Source: Anaeramoeba ignava
Lineage: Eukaryota; Metamonada; Anaeramoebidae
DNA: 64,000 nt
Direction: 5' to 3'
Assembly (NCBI GenBank): GCA_028826165.1
Contig: JAPDFW010000082.1
Location: 62,001-126,000, forward strand
Of the stretch, positions 31,701 to 40,357 are shown in pieces. The translations under genes were made by a program, and so were the position numbers. The notes beneath the pieces are model-generated. The model was not told the origin of the DNA and did not search any database. It worked only from the letters and a program-made list of their open reading frames with translations. Position 1 is the first letter of the stretch. Each line of letters begins with the position of its first letter.

Positions 31701-33950
31701 ACTTTTTGTTTTTTTAGCTCTTTTTGAAAACCCAAAATTTAGTTTGAGCAAAATGTCTCTTCCTAATTTTGATGAATACTTTCCATTTATATCTAAAATC
31801 CATTCTTTCAAGAAAAGAAATTCTTGTTCAGTTGGAATCCATTGTTCAATTGGTAAATTCAAGAATTCTTTTAATCGTTCGTTATCTATAATAGATTGGA
31901 AATGATAAAAGAATCTGAAAATTTGGGATGTATATTTGGGATGTCTTGCACAAATATCCTTCAAATTTTGTTTGATGGAGGAAAAATAAACATCCTTAGT
32001 TTCACGGAAAACAAGACCAACAAAACAAAGCTCATGGATAATACATTGGGTCAACTCTCCATGGCTTTCTGTGGCTATTTTACCGAGTGAAAAGATGATA
32101 AAATGACCATTATTACTAAGCGAATCAAGAAACCATTTTCTTCTTTCTGTTCTATAGAAAGATTTAGATGAGATCATCCCGTTTGAGAATTGGAATGTTA
32201 TTGAATGTGTTCTGCTTTTACGAAACCTTGTGCCTTGAAAAACATAAATCTCCCATTCCTTGAAAGTGGTGATCTTGAAATTTGAATCACCGGAATAAAG
32301 AAGAAGAAAAATTTTCCACAACCCATTTTCTGATAAAAATTGGTAAGGGAGATTTACGAGTAATGACCATATTTCGTGATTTTTGCAATGAAGAATATGA
32401 GAAACACCCAAAACCATGATATGCTCCATGAGATCACTTCGTGAAATATTGAGTTCTGTGATGAAAGAAGGTGAGGTTGGCTTGTTGAGAAAGAAGCCAA
32501 ACTGCGAAATTGTTTGCGCCATTAATTTTGCGACTTGAAGCAAGTTCATTTCTTCTTCGATCAGAGAAAGAAGGTTTGCAGATAGGTTGAATAAACGGTA
32601 AATCATTTGTATAGTTGTTAATCTGTTAAATGGAGATTTTGGAGAGAAGATGAAATCGAAGAAATCTTTGAGAGGCAGTTTCTGGAAAACATGGAAAAAT
32701 ATAGCCTCAAATTGAGCAGGACTTTCGGATTCAAGAAGCAAGACCTTTTCTGTTTCTTTTTCGGTTTGTTTTTCTTGTGATTCGTTTTCGTTTTGGTTGT
32801 CGAATTTGCGTTTGTCCTTGTTTTGTTCTTGGAAGCTTTTGTCTTGGAGATTGAATTCTTGGCTTTGCTTCATTTTTGAGAACTTTGTTTCGGATATTGG
32901 CTTGATCTTAAAAGAAGAGTTGTGCTGTATCTTTTCTTTGATGTTTTGATAAAAGGCCTCAAAAACAATCAAAAAGAAGTTTGTTGACTCTTGTTCCCAA
33001 TTAGAAGGGGATTGAATAAGGGATTTAACAAAAGATGAAGAGGAAGAAGGAGAGGCGAAGTTCATCATGCACATTTGAAGAAAAAGCAGCTCTGTTCTGA
33101 AGTGCATTTTGATTAGGACACTGGAGATTTTTTTGATCCAGTTCTGGATATAGTCGATAATTTTCTGGTAACTAATTTCTGTTTCAGCTTCTATTCGTTG
33201 ATACTCTTCGGATTTTGTGTTGTTTTTCTGTGAATTTAGATGCGCCTCTAATTTCGTTTTTTTCTCAATAGTGTATTGTTTTTCGAGTATAAAAAGCTCT
33301 TTTGTCAGGCTCATTATGAAATATTGCTTCTTTGTGGCCTCAATCTCACTTTGGAAACCGTTTTTGTGTTGGTGCATAAGTTTACTAAAATATTGAGCAA
33401 TATAAATCTCAATTCGGATGCGAGACATTTTTTTTTCTGCAGAAAGCATAAGAAGTTCTGTATGGACCTTTTGCCGAAAAAGATCCATCATGCTTTTGAA
33501 TTGGTCAAGATTTGTTAAAAGAAAAGTCTCTTCTGAACTCAATTCTGTGTCAACAGTTGGAAGAGACTCGAAAGAACGCATGGAATATTTCTGTTCTAAA
33601 TTTTCAATTTGCCACAATTCACTTGATAAAGCTAAAATTTCTTGATATAATTGTGGGATTTCATTTTTAAGTTTCTTTCTAGCAAGAATAGCTAAAAATA
33701 ACGAGCGGATAAGTTTTGTAAGTTTTGTTTTTGGGGTTTGTTTGATCTATATTTTTATATTTTTAATTTTTTATATTTAATTTTTTAATTCCAAACTAAA
33801 AAGAACAAGAACAAGAACAAAAAGAAAAAGAAGAGAAAAAAAATTTTTTTTATATAATTTTTGGTTTACATTTCGATATGAAAGTAAAGCTGTACGAAGA
33901 ATTGCTTGAAAAGGATTTTGGTATTTTAATTTTTCTTCAAAATTCTCCAT
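25782..33950 (-). CDS. Very large alpha-helical protein of unknown function (2681 residues)
   Basis: Exon 1 (33950-33870, starting MENFEEKLKYQNPF) joins in phase 0 to a 7965-nt exon (33746-25782). I do not recognise a domain. The protein is rich in Leu, Ile, Phe, Lys and Glu in helical patterns throughout, as in HEAT/armadillo-like scaffolds or nucleolar proteins of the Urb1 type; that comparison is only an impression. Two low-complexity inserts break it: an Asn-Gln/Asn-Ile-Asn tract encoded at about 31480-31645 and an Asn run at about 29317-29355. No signal peptide is evident. Exon 1 starts at the only ATG placed after a T-rich CAT motif (about 33960-33995). Long frames on the opposite strand are shadows. 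Confidence 0.8.
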
Positions 33951-34083
33951 TTAATTAAAAGAAAAAAAAAAGGAAAAAATGAAAAAAATGAATTTTGATT
34001 TTAGAAAAAATTTTTTTAATCTTGTTTTGTTTTGAAAAAAAAGAAAGAAAATAAAGTCAAATCTAATTTAATTTTAATCTAAT

Positions 34084-34521
34084 TTAATTTTCTTTTTCTT
34101 TTTTTGAATTTGGTTCAAAGTCTTTTCTTTTAATCATAATACATAAATCATGAATACAATCAATGCCATTTTCTTTACAAAAATCAATTGCTGTTTGATT
34201 TTCACTTCCAGGTTGCATCCAAATTTTTTTAACATTCATTTCATGACATTCTTTAACAACTTTTTCAGTAATTTTTGGAGGAACAATTGTAATAACAACA
34301 TCAATGTCTTTTTTTTCTGTTTCATGAAAGTTTCGAAGACTTTGATAGGCTTTTTTACCCAAAATTTCTTTTTCATTTAAATTAATTGGAATTAAATTTT
34401 CAAACCCAGCAGTAATTAAATCTTTAAGGACAATATAACCATATTTAGATTGATTATTCGAAGCACCAATAATTGCAATTAAATTTTTTTTATTAAGAAA
34501 AGAAGAAATCAAATCAGACAT
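34084..34521 (-). CDS. CoA-binding Rossmann-domain protein (YccU-like)
   Basis: Single exon, 145 residues, the normal size for this stand-alone domain. Motifs: IAIIGASNNQSKYGY (nucleotide-binding turn), LIPINLNEKEILGKKAYQSL, DVVITIVPP, KIWMQPGSEN and the ending DLCIMI. Homologues are small cytosolic CoA-binding proteins related to the N-terminal domain of ADP-forming acyl-CoA and succinyl-CoA synthetases; their role is poorly defined. It lies downstream of the hydro-lyase genes on the same strand but has its own T-rich CAT start motif, so it is probably transcribed separately. The tail is Lys/Glu-rich. Confidence 0.9.
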   Translation of the reverse strand: MSDLISSFLNKKNLIAIIGASNNQSKYGYIVLKDLITAGFENLIPINLNEKEILGKKAYQSLRNFHETEKKDIDVVITIVPPKITEKVVKECHEMNVKKIWMQPGSENQTAIDFCKENGIDCIHDLCIMIKRKDFEPNSKKEKEN

Positions 34522-34590
34522 TTTTTTTTATAAAAAATTAAAAAAATGAAAAATTAAAAAAATGAAAAAATTAAAAAAATGAAAAAATTT
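34522..34590 (-). promoter_or_regulatory. T-rich CAT start motif of the CoA-binding protein gene
   Basis: On the minus strand three TTTTTCATTTTTTTAA units precede the ATG by under 70 bp. The contrast with the three upstream hydro-lyase genes, which lack such units, is notable. Confidence 0.5.
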
Positions 34591-34755
34591 GGATTTTGGA
34601 TTTAAGTTTCCTTTTATTAAAATTCTTTTAATAATTTGTTTTTTTTTTTAAATTAAATATTTTTAATCCACCACTATTAAAAACATTTAATTTAAAAACA
34701 AAAAATTAAAAGAGATAAAAGGAATTAAAAGAAAAAAAAAACTTCAAATTGATTT

Positions 34756-35475
34756 TTAGTTGTTTTTTTGATTTTTTGGTTTAAGACTGAATCGATCTTT
34801 TGTTAATTGATGTTTTGATTCAGTCTTTTTTTCTTTTTCATCTTTTTGATTATCCTTTTTTTCTTTTTCTTTTTGATTATCCTTTTTTTTTTGATTATCC
34901 TTTTGTTCTTTATCTTTTTGTTCTTTTTCTTTTTGTTCTTTTTCTTGTTTTTGTTTTTCTTGTTTTTGTTTTTCTAAAATCTGACGAGTATAAGGAAGAA
35001 GTCCACCAGCATCTCTAATTCTTAGAATCTCATCAGGAATTTTTGGGAAAGTGAATTTTTTTTCAGAAACTGTCACAATTCCATTTTCCAAATCAAGTGA
35101 AACTTTTGCTCCCTTTTTATATTCATCAACAGCTTCAGGACATTCGACAAGTATTAAACCTTGATTAATTGAAGCTCTGTAAAAAATTCTCGCGAATCCT
35201 TTACCTATTATTGCTTGTATTCCAACACTTCTGAGCCCTAAAGCTGGTTGTTCTCTTGATGATCCACATCCAAAATTTTTGCCAACAAACATAATGTCAC
35301 CTGGTTTGACATTGACAGTGAAAGTTGAATCAAGATCTTCTAAAAGATGTGGTCGAATTTCTTGAACTGTTGAGCATGTGTAAGTGTATTTACCTGGAAA
35401 GAGCATATCAGTATTAATGTTACTGTCAGGATAATACCAAATGTTAATGTCTGATGTTTGTTCTTTATTTTCCAT
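34756..35475 (-). CDS. Isopropylmalate/homoaconitate-type dehydratase small subunit (LeuD-like) with charged tail
   Basis: Single exon, 239 residues. The swivelling domain covers about 1-170: NINTDMLFPGKY, GDIMFVGKNFGCGSSREQPA (the family hallmark), GFARIFYRASINQGL and GGLLPYTR. Normal stand-alone LeuD-type subunits are about 160-200 residues. The extra 70 residues are Lys/Gln/Glu/Asp repeats (KEQKEKEQK type). It would pair with a large Fe-S subunit to isomerise 3-isopropylmalate, homocitrate, 2-methylmalate or a similar hydroxy-diacid; the exact substrate cannot be read from sequence. The large subunit gene lies 108 bp upstream on the same strand, the bacterial leuC-leuD order. No T-rich CAT motif precedes its ATG. 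Confidence 0.9.
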   Translation of the reverse strand: MENKEQTSDINIWYYPDSNINTDMLFPGKYTYTCSTVQEIRPHLLEDLDSTFTVNVKPGDIMFVGKNFGCGSSREQPALGLRSVGIQAIIGKGFARIFYRASINQGLILVECPEAVDEYKKGAKVSLDLENGIVTVSEKKFTFPKIPDEILRIRDAGGLLPYTRQILEKQKQEKQKQEKEQKEKEQKDKEQKDNQKKKDNQKEKEKKDNQKDEKEKKTESKHQLTKDRFSLKPKNQKNN

Positions 35476-35583
35476 TAATGTTATTTATTATTTTAATGTT
35501 GTTTTTGTTTTTTTGTTTTGTTTTTTTTTTTTGATCTTATTTTTTTGATCTTATGTTTTTTGCAATTATTTTTTTCTTTGCAA

Positions 35584-36885
35584 TTATTTCTTTTCCTTCT
35601 CAGTCAAAGATTGAAGAGGATATTTTCTTGGATCTGTGATCACACCTGTAATTGCAGTAGCAGCAACAGCTGCAGGACTTGCAAGATAGATTTCTGAGTC
35701 TTTGCATCCCATTCTGCCTTTGAAATTTCTATTTGCAGTTGATAAGCACTTCTCTTTTGGAGCAAGTGCACCTAGATGAGCACCTAAACAAGGTCCACAA
35801 CCAGGAGGTAAAATGACAGCACCAGCTTCAACTAAAATATCGATGCTTCCGTTTTTGAGTGCTAATTGATACTCTGCTCTTGAAGAGGGAGCAACAAGAA
35901 ATCGAGTTGATTCGTGCACTTTGTGGCCTTTTATAATTTGAGCTGCAATCAAAAGATCGTCGCTTCTTCCGTTTGTGCATGTTCCCAAAAAGCACTGATC
36001 AATAGGAATTCCTTCCACTTCTGTAATATTTTTGACGTTATCAACGGAGTGCGGACATGCAACAACAGGCAGAATTTCTGAAAGATCGTATTCCAATTCT
36101 TTGACATATTTTGCATTTTGATCTGCCCAAATAGGTTCATATTCGGATCTTTTAATGCCTATGTTTTTGAGATAGTCATGTGTTTTTTGGTCAACTTGGA
36201 AAACTGCTCCTTTGCCATCCATTTCAATTGCCATGTTTGCAAGTGTGAATCGCTCGCTTATTGAAAGCATTTCTGCGCCGTGGAATTCCAAAAACATGTA
36301 TGAAGCACCTGAAGAAGTAAGATCGCGAACAATTGACAGAATCAAATCTTTTGCGTAAATCTGAGTTTTGAAGTAATTTTTCAACGATATCTTGATCGAT
36401 TGCGGAACTTTAAGCCATGTCTTGCCCATAAGTGTTAATGCCGATGATTCTGTGCGGTCAACACCTGTAGAAAATGCTCCCATAACTCCATATGAGCATG
36501 TGTGAGAATCTGAGCCAACAATTAATTGTCCTGGCAATGCAAGTCCCTTTTCGACAACAACTTGATGACAAACACCAGTTCCAATATCGTAAAAGTTTTT
36601 GACTCCAAAGCGTTTGACGAATTCACGAACTTTCTTGTGTTCATTTGCTGTTTTTTCGTTTGCTGCTGGTGAAACATGATCAAGCACAATTATGTTTAAA
36701 TCTTTTGAGTAAATGCCAAATTCATTAAGCTCATCAGAGATTTTTCCGATAATGGCAGCTGTGTTGTCGTGAGTAAGGAGATGTTCGGGATAGACAGTAA
36801 CGATTTGTCCTGGAACAACTGATTCCAAACCAGCTTTTTTAGCAAGTATTTTTTCTGCAAAGGTCATTGGTTGTTTCTTTTCCAT
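35584..36885 (-). CDS. Isopropylmalate/homoaconitate-type dehydratase large subunit (LeuC-like)
   Basis: Single exon, 433 residues, typical of the shorter prokaryotic LeuC/AksD class. Motifs: MTFAEKILAKKAG start, IVLDHVSPAANEKTANEHK, GSDSHTCSYGVMGAFSTG, FLGTCTNGRSDDL (first cluster Cys) and PPGCGPCLGAHLG (second and third cluster Cys), ending FKGRMGCKDSEIYLASP. The enzyme binds a 4Fe-4S cluster and performs dehydration/rehydration of a hydroxy-diacid together with the small subunit encoded next to it. No targeting peptide is obvious. The gap to the fused paralogue upstream is only 72 bp and lacks the usual start motif. Confidence 0.92.
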   Translation of the reverse strand: MEKKQPMTFAEKILAKKAGLESVVPGQIVTVYPEHLLTHDNTAAIIGKISDELNEFGIYSKDLNIIVLDHVSPAANEKTANEHKKVREFVKRFGVKNFYDIGTGVCHQVVVEKGLALPGQLIVGSDSHTCSYGVMGAFSTGVDRTESSALTLMGKTWLKVPQSIKISLKNYFKTQIYAKDLILSIVRDLTSSGASYMFLEFHGAEMLSISERFTLANMAIEMDGKGAVFQVDQKTHDYLKNIGIKRSEYEPIWADQNAKYVKELEYDLSEILPVVACPHSVDNVKNITEVEGIPIDQCFLGTCTNGRSDDLLIAAQIIKGHKVHESTRFLVAPSSRAEYQLALKNGSIDILVEAGAVILPPGCGPCLGAHLGALAPKEKCLSTANRNFKGRMGCKDSEIYLASPAAVAATAITGVITDPRKYPLQSLTEKEKK

Positions 36886-36957
36886 CTTATTTCAAATTTG
36901 TTGCTTTGTTTTAATTATTTCTTCTTTTCTTTTCTTTATAAAAAAAAAAAGGTGAAT

Positions 36958-38883
36958 CTACCAATTTAAGGATTGCGATTTTACTCCAGAAACAAGTAAA
37001 CCTCCGCGATGATAAATTTCAAGCTGAGTTTTGGAGCAGGGATTTGCTTTGACAACAACATTTGTTCTTTTATTGAGAATGTTGCCATTAATCAAATCAA
37101 CAGAAATAACATCAGCATCACTAATATCAAGTTCTTTCAAATCCAAGACAGGAAGAGTAAGAATGGGTAACCCTGCATTAATAGCATTACGTTCATAGAT
37201 CGCACCAAAGGACTGTGCGATAATAACACTAATTCCAAGATTGATAAAGCAATCAACTGCTTGTTGACGAGAAGATCCGCATCCGAAGTTTTTGCCTGTA
37301 AGAATAATATCTCCTTTTTTAGCGTTTTTGGAGAAATCGGTCCAACCCTCTAAATTTCCGAAAGCATATTGACCCATTTGGTTAATGTCTGTGATTGTTA
37401 AATGTTTGTTGTGGAAAATCATGTCAGTATCAATGTTATCTTTTGGTATAACCCAAACACGACCAGTGAATTGTGTTGGTTTGGCAATTTCTTTCAATTC
37501 TGAATCCTGTGTTTGTATTTGTTGTTGTGTTTGTGTTTGTGTTTGTGTTTGTGGTTGTGCACAATTTTCGCATTGAGATTGAATATTATCAATCTGTCGG
37601 ATATTTTTTTCTGGTTCTGGGAAAAGTATAGGCTTTTCGAGAATATTATCAACAGTTGTCATAACACCAGAAATAGCAGAAGCAATTACAGTTTGGGGTG
37701 AACAAAGAAAAACTTTTCCCTTGCCTTGTTTTCCAATAAAGTTTCTGTTTCCTGTGCTGAGTGTAATCTCGTTCACTCCAGTCATACCTACTTGACCAGC
37801 AGCGCAAGAAGAGCATCCTGGATTACTCACAAGAGCGCCTGCCTCTACAAATATCTGGATAATTCCCTCGCGAAGACAGCGCAGATATATTGCCTGTGTC
37901 GATGGAACAACTTTGAGAATTACTCCTGGAGCAACTTGATTTCCCTTGATAATATCAGCTGCTAATTTAAGATCCTCGTAGCGTCCATTTGTGCATGATC
38001 CAAGAATGCAAGAATCAATTTTTGTGTTGAATAAATCTTTGACTGCAACAACATCTTCGGGATGGCCTGCACGTGAGATCAAAGGTCCGATATTTGTGAT
38101 ATCAATATCAAATTCCTTCTCATATTTTGCGTTAGGATCAGCCTCGAAAAGCGAGAGATCGAATTCTTTTGGATCGAAACCAAGCTCTTTGAAAATGGAT
38201 TCGTTTGGAGGGAAAAGAAGGATAATTGCGCCCATTTCTGTTGCCATTGAAGCAATTGTTATTCTGGAAGACAGATTAAGCGTATCAATATACTCTCCAT
38301 AAATTTCTGCGGAATAACCAAGCAGGGAGTTTGCACCAAGAACTTGGAGAATGCGAAGAGTAACATCTTTAGGAGTTGCGTATTTACCGGGCATTCCTTT
38401 GAGATTAACCTTGACGGAATGAGGGATTTTGAACCATACTTTGCCTCTAGTCCATGCTGCAGCGATATCCATGTCTCCCATACCTTGTCCAAATGCGCAT
38501 ATTGCGCCCATAATGTTTGCATGAGAATCTGTTGAGACGAAAACATCTCCTGGCTTGACAACTTTCTCATCAATCACAATATGTGTTCCAATACCCTTGT
38601 CGATATCAAAGACCTTAATCCCTCTCTCGCGTGCAAATACACGGCATATTTGCTGGTTATTTGCGTAGTTCATATCGCTTCCTGTGGGGTTGCAATCAAA
38701 TGTGAAGAATGTTCTTTTGTTGTCTTCAATGGTGAGTCCGTTATTACGGATATTTTTCACAACATTTGCTCCTGCAAAATCTCTTGCTGCGCGAACATCC
38801 ACAAAAACATCACAAATTTCACCTGGGATGACCTTTTGGTCTGTTTTTTTACTTAAAATTTTCTCGATTATTGTTTGGCTCAT
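36958..38883 (-). CDS. Fused LeuC-LeuD-type hydro-lyase (large and small subunit in one chain)
   Basis: 641 residues from the ATG at 38883. The large-subunit part (about 1-420) has FVSTDSHANIMGAICAFG, CILGSCTNGRYEDL and NPGCSSCAAGQVG, which supply the three cluster cysteines. A Gln-Thr-rich linker follows, then the small-subunit part with DNIDTDMIFHNKHL, GKNFGCGSSRQQAV and SFGAIYERNAINAGLP. It is therefore a single-chain counterpart of the split pair next door, but only distantly similar to it, so the two probably act on different substrates. The start MSQTIIEKIL matches the usual LeuC beginning; the frame is open further upstream, but only with non-ATG codons. The ATG overlaps the stop of the upstream ORF (ATGA). 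Confidence 0.92.
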   Translation of the reverse strand: MSQTIIEKILSKKTDQKVIPGEICDVFVDVRAARDFAGANVVKNIRNNGLTIEDNKRTFFTFDCNPTGSDMNYANNQQICRVFARERGIKVFDIDKGIGTHIVIDEKVVKPGDVFVSTDSHANIMGAICAFGQGMGDMDIAAAWTRGKVWFKIPHSVKVNLKGMPGKYATPKDVTLRILQVLGANSLLGYSAEIYGEYIDTLNLSSRITIASMATEMGAIILLFPPNESIFKELGFDPKEFDLSLFEADPNAKYEKEFDIDITNIGPLISRAGHPEDVVAVKDLFNTKIDSCILGSCTNGRYEDLKLAADIIKGNQVAPGVILKVVPSTQAIYLRCLREGIIQIFVEAGALVSNPGCSSCAAGQVGMTGVNEITLSTGNRNFIGKQGKGKVFLCSPQTVIASAISGVMTTVDNILEKPILFPEPEKNIRQIDNIQSQCENCAQPQTQTQTQTQQQIQTQDSELKEIAKPTQFTGRVWVIPKDNIDTDMIFHNKHLTITDINQMGQYAFGNLEGWTDFSKNAKKGDIILTGKNFGCGSSRQQAVDCFINLGISVIIAQSFGAIYERNAINAGLPILTLPVLDLKELDISDADVISVDLINGNILNKRTNVVVKANPCSKTQLEIYHRGGLLVSGVKSQSLNW

Positions 38884-39566
38884 TGCCAATTTGTGTTTGT
38901 TTTTCTTGTTTTTGTGAAGTGTGTTTGAGTGTGAGCTTGAAGAAATGCCATTTTCGGCAGAGAGTAAACATTCATTGCAGTGTAATGTTGTTGGTTGATT
39001 CGGGTTGCGCAAGGGAATCGTGCTGGATGATAAAGCATAAAGGATAATTTCTTGCCAGTTTCCTGCTGAATTTTTTCGAATTTCGATTTGGCTTTCAAAG
39101 AAAGATTTTTTCTAAACTGGAAATTCTTTCTTGATTCAAAACGTAATTTGGACATGAATGCCTCTGTCAACTTAATAAATCTTCCTGAAGTGCGTTTTAT
39201 GTAACGAATATTGTGGTTGTTATTTGAGTGTAAAAATGCCTTTGATTCACCTCCAAGTTGCTGCATTTCAGTGAGTTTTCTTTTACGTAATTCCGGAATT
39301 GAGAAATTAGAGGAATGATTGTTTTTCTTTAGATGGGAAATGTTTGAGATTTCTTGAAGAGAATTTGGATCACATTGAGCAGCTTCTAGATAATTCAACG
39401 GAGCTTGCGGTGGTGGTGGCGCAAGCTTACGTTTTTGTGGGTTTTCATCAATTTGAGACATGATAATCTCCTTGTTTCCGAAGAAAACGGAAACAAATTT
39501 GATGTTTTGCTCATGTTTTGGTTTGAGAATGGGCACTTCTGTGTTTTTTGTTGCAATTGGTTCCAT
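38880..39566 (-). CDS. Unknown 228-residue protein, ATGA overlap with the fused hydro-lyase
   Basis: Reading frame from MEPIATKN to TNTNWQ. I recognise no domain. It is basic, with a PPPPQAP stretch, a Ser/Asn/His-rich middle and a Lys/Arg-rich C-terminal third. Composition is balanced and unlike the repeat artefacts, which supports a real protein. The frame is open upstream to an acceptor-like TTTTTTAG at 39707, and a strong T-rich CAT stretch lies just before that. A 7-codon ORF (ATG near 39703) precedes the chosen start. The stop TGA shares bases with the ATG of the next gene, an arrangement common in bacterial operons but odd for a eukaryote. It might instead be the leader part of the fused enzyme's transcript. 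Confidence 0.5.
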   Translation of the reverse strand: MEPIATKNTEVPILKPKHEQNIKFVSVFFGNKEIIMSQIDENPQKRKLAPPPPQAPLNYLEAAQCDPNSLQEISNISHLKKNNHSSNFSIPELRKRKLTEMQQLGGESKAFLHSNNNHNIRYIKRTSGRFIKLTEAFMSKLRFESRKNFQFRKNLSLKAKSKFEKIQQETGKKLSFMLYHPARFPCATRINQQHYTAMNVYSLPKMAFLQAHTQTHFTKTRKTNTNWQ

Positions 39567-39706
39567 TTTGGGAAGTTCGGGAAATTCTTTTAAACTTTGA
39601 AGTTTGATTTTTTTGTGGTTTCTTTTACGAAATCTTTTTTTTCTGCGATTTTCTTGAGAGCCGAGTCCTACAACGTTCTTTAAATGAACGGAGGTTTTCT
39701 CATTGC

Positions 39707-39775
39707 CTAAAAAATTAATGAAAAATTAATGAAAAATGAAAAATGAAAAATGAAAAATGAAAAATGAAAAATTTA
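39707..39775 (-). promoter_or_regulatory. T-rich CAT start motif ahead of the hydro-lyase cluster
   Basis: On the minus strand about seven TTTTTCATT units end in TTTTTTAG. It is the only such motif seen upstream of the three hydro-lyase genes, so it may drive the whole group. Confidence 0.45.
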
Positions 39776-39786
39776 AATTATTTACT

Positions 39787-40340
39787 CTCATTTCTTCTTC
39801 TTCGGAAATATCTTTTTCTTTGTGGAACCCAAAAAATAGGGTATACAATATAATACCAGTTTCCGAGTTGCGTTGTAAATTACTTTTTAATTTGTTTTTG
39901 TTTAACTTTTTTCTGCTTTTTACTTTTTTGGATCTTTCAAATAAAAAAAAGTATTGAAAGTAATAAAAAAATTTGCGATTTGTTTTGTTTTTTTGCTTTT
40001 TGGTTTTTTTGCTATTTAATTATTAAAAATGGTTAATTAGTTGATTAATTTGATTTAATAAATTAAAAACTTACTTTCTAAAATGTAAAAAAAAAAAAAT
40101 GAAAAAAAAATGAAAAAATGAAAATAATTCAAATAAAAAAACTTAATTGATTGATTTTAGATTTCATGACAAAATTGATAAAAAAATTTTTTTTTTTTTT
40201 TTATATAAATTTTTTTATTTTTAAAAGAAAAAAAAAATGATAAAAAAGAAAAAGAAAAAGTGGCAAAAAAAAAAAATAAGAAAACAAAATTCAAACATTT
40301 CTTTGTATTTTTATTTGTATTTGTATTTGAATTTTACTTT
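39787..40340. other. Gene-poor stretch between the hydro-lyase cluster and Rab gene 1
   Basis: About 550 bp of A/T-rich DNA. A short minus-strand open stretch (about 39786-39875, including NWYYIVYPIFWVP) has no start and meets a stop upstream. A T-rich CAT stretch on the minus strand near 40095-40135 and an AG-AAA-GT unit at 40079-40073 hint at an unrecognised transcript start, but I cannot build a gene. Confidence 0.4.
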
Positions 40341-40357
40341 CTTTTTTTTTTTTTTTC

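Noticed and set aside
38884-39012. Longer N-terminus for the fused hydro-lyase, starting at a TTG near 39012
   Set aside because: It would need a non-ATG start, and the extension has no family similarity, whereas MSQTIIEKIL at 38883 is the usual LeuC beginning.
39786-39875. Exon encoding NWYYIVYPIFWVP plus an Arg-rich stretch, upstream of the 228-residue ORF
   Set aside because: It can be joined in frame by its donor to 39706, but upstream it runs into a stop with no usable acceptor or ATG, so it is not supported as coding.
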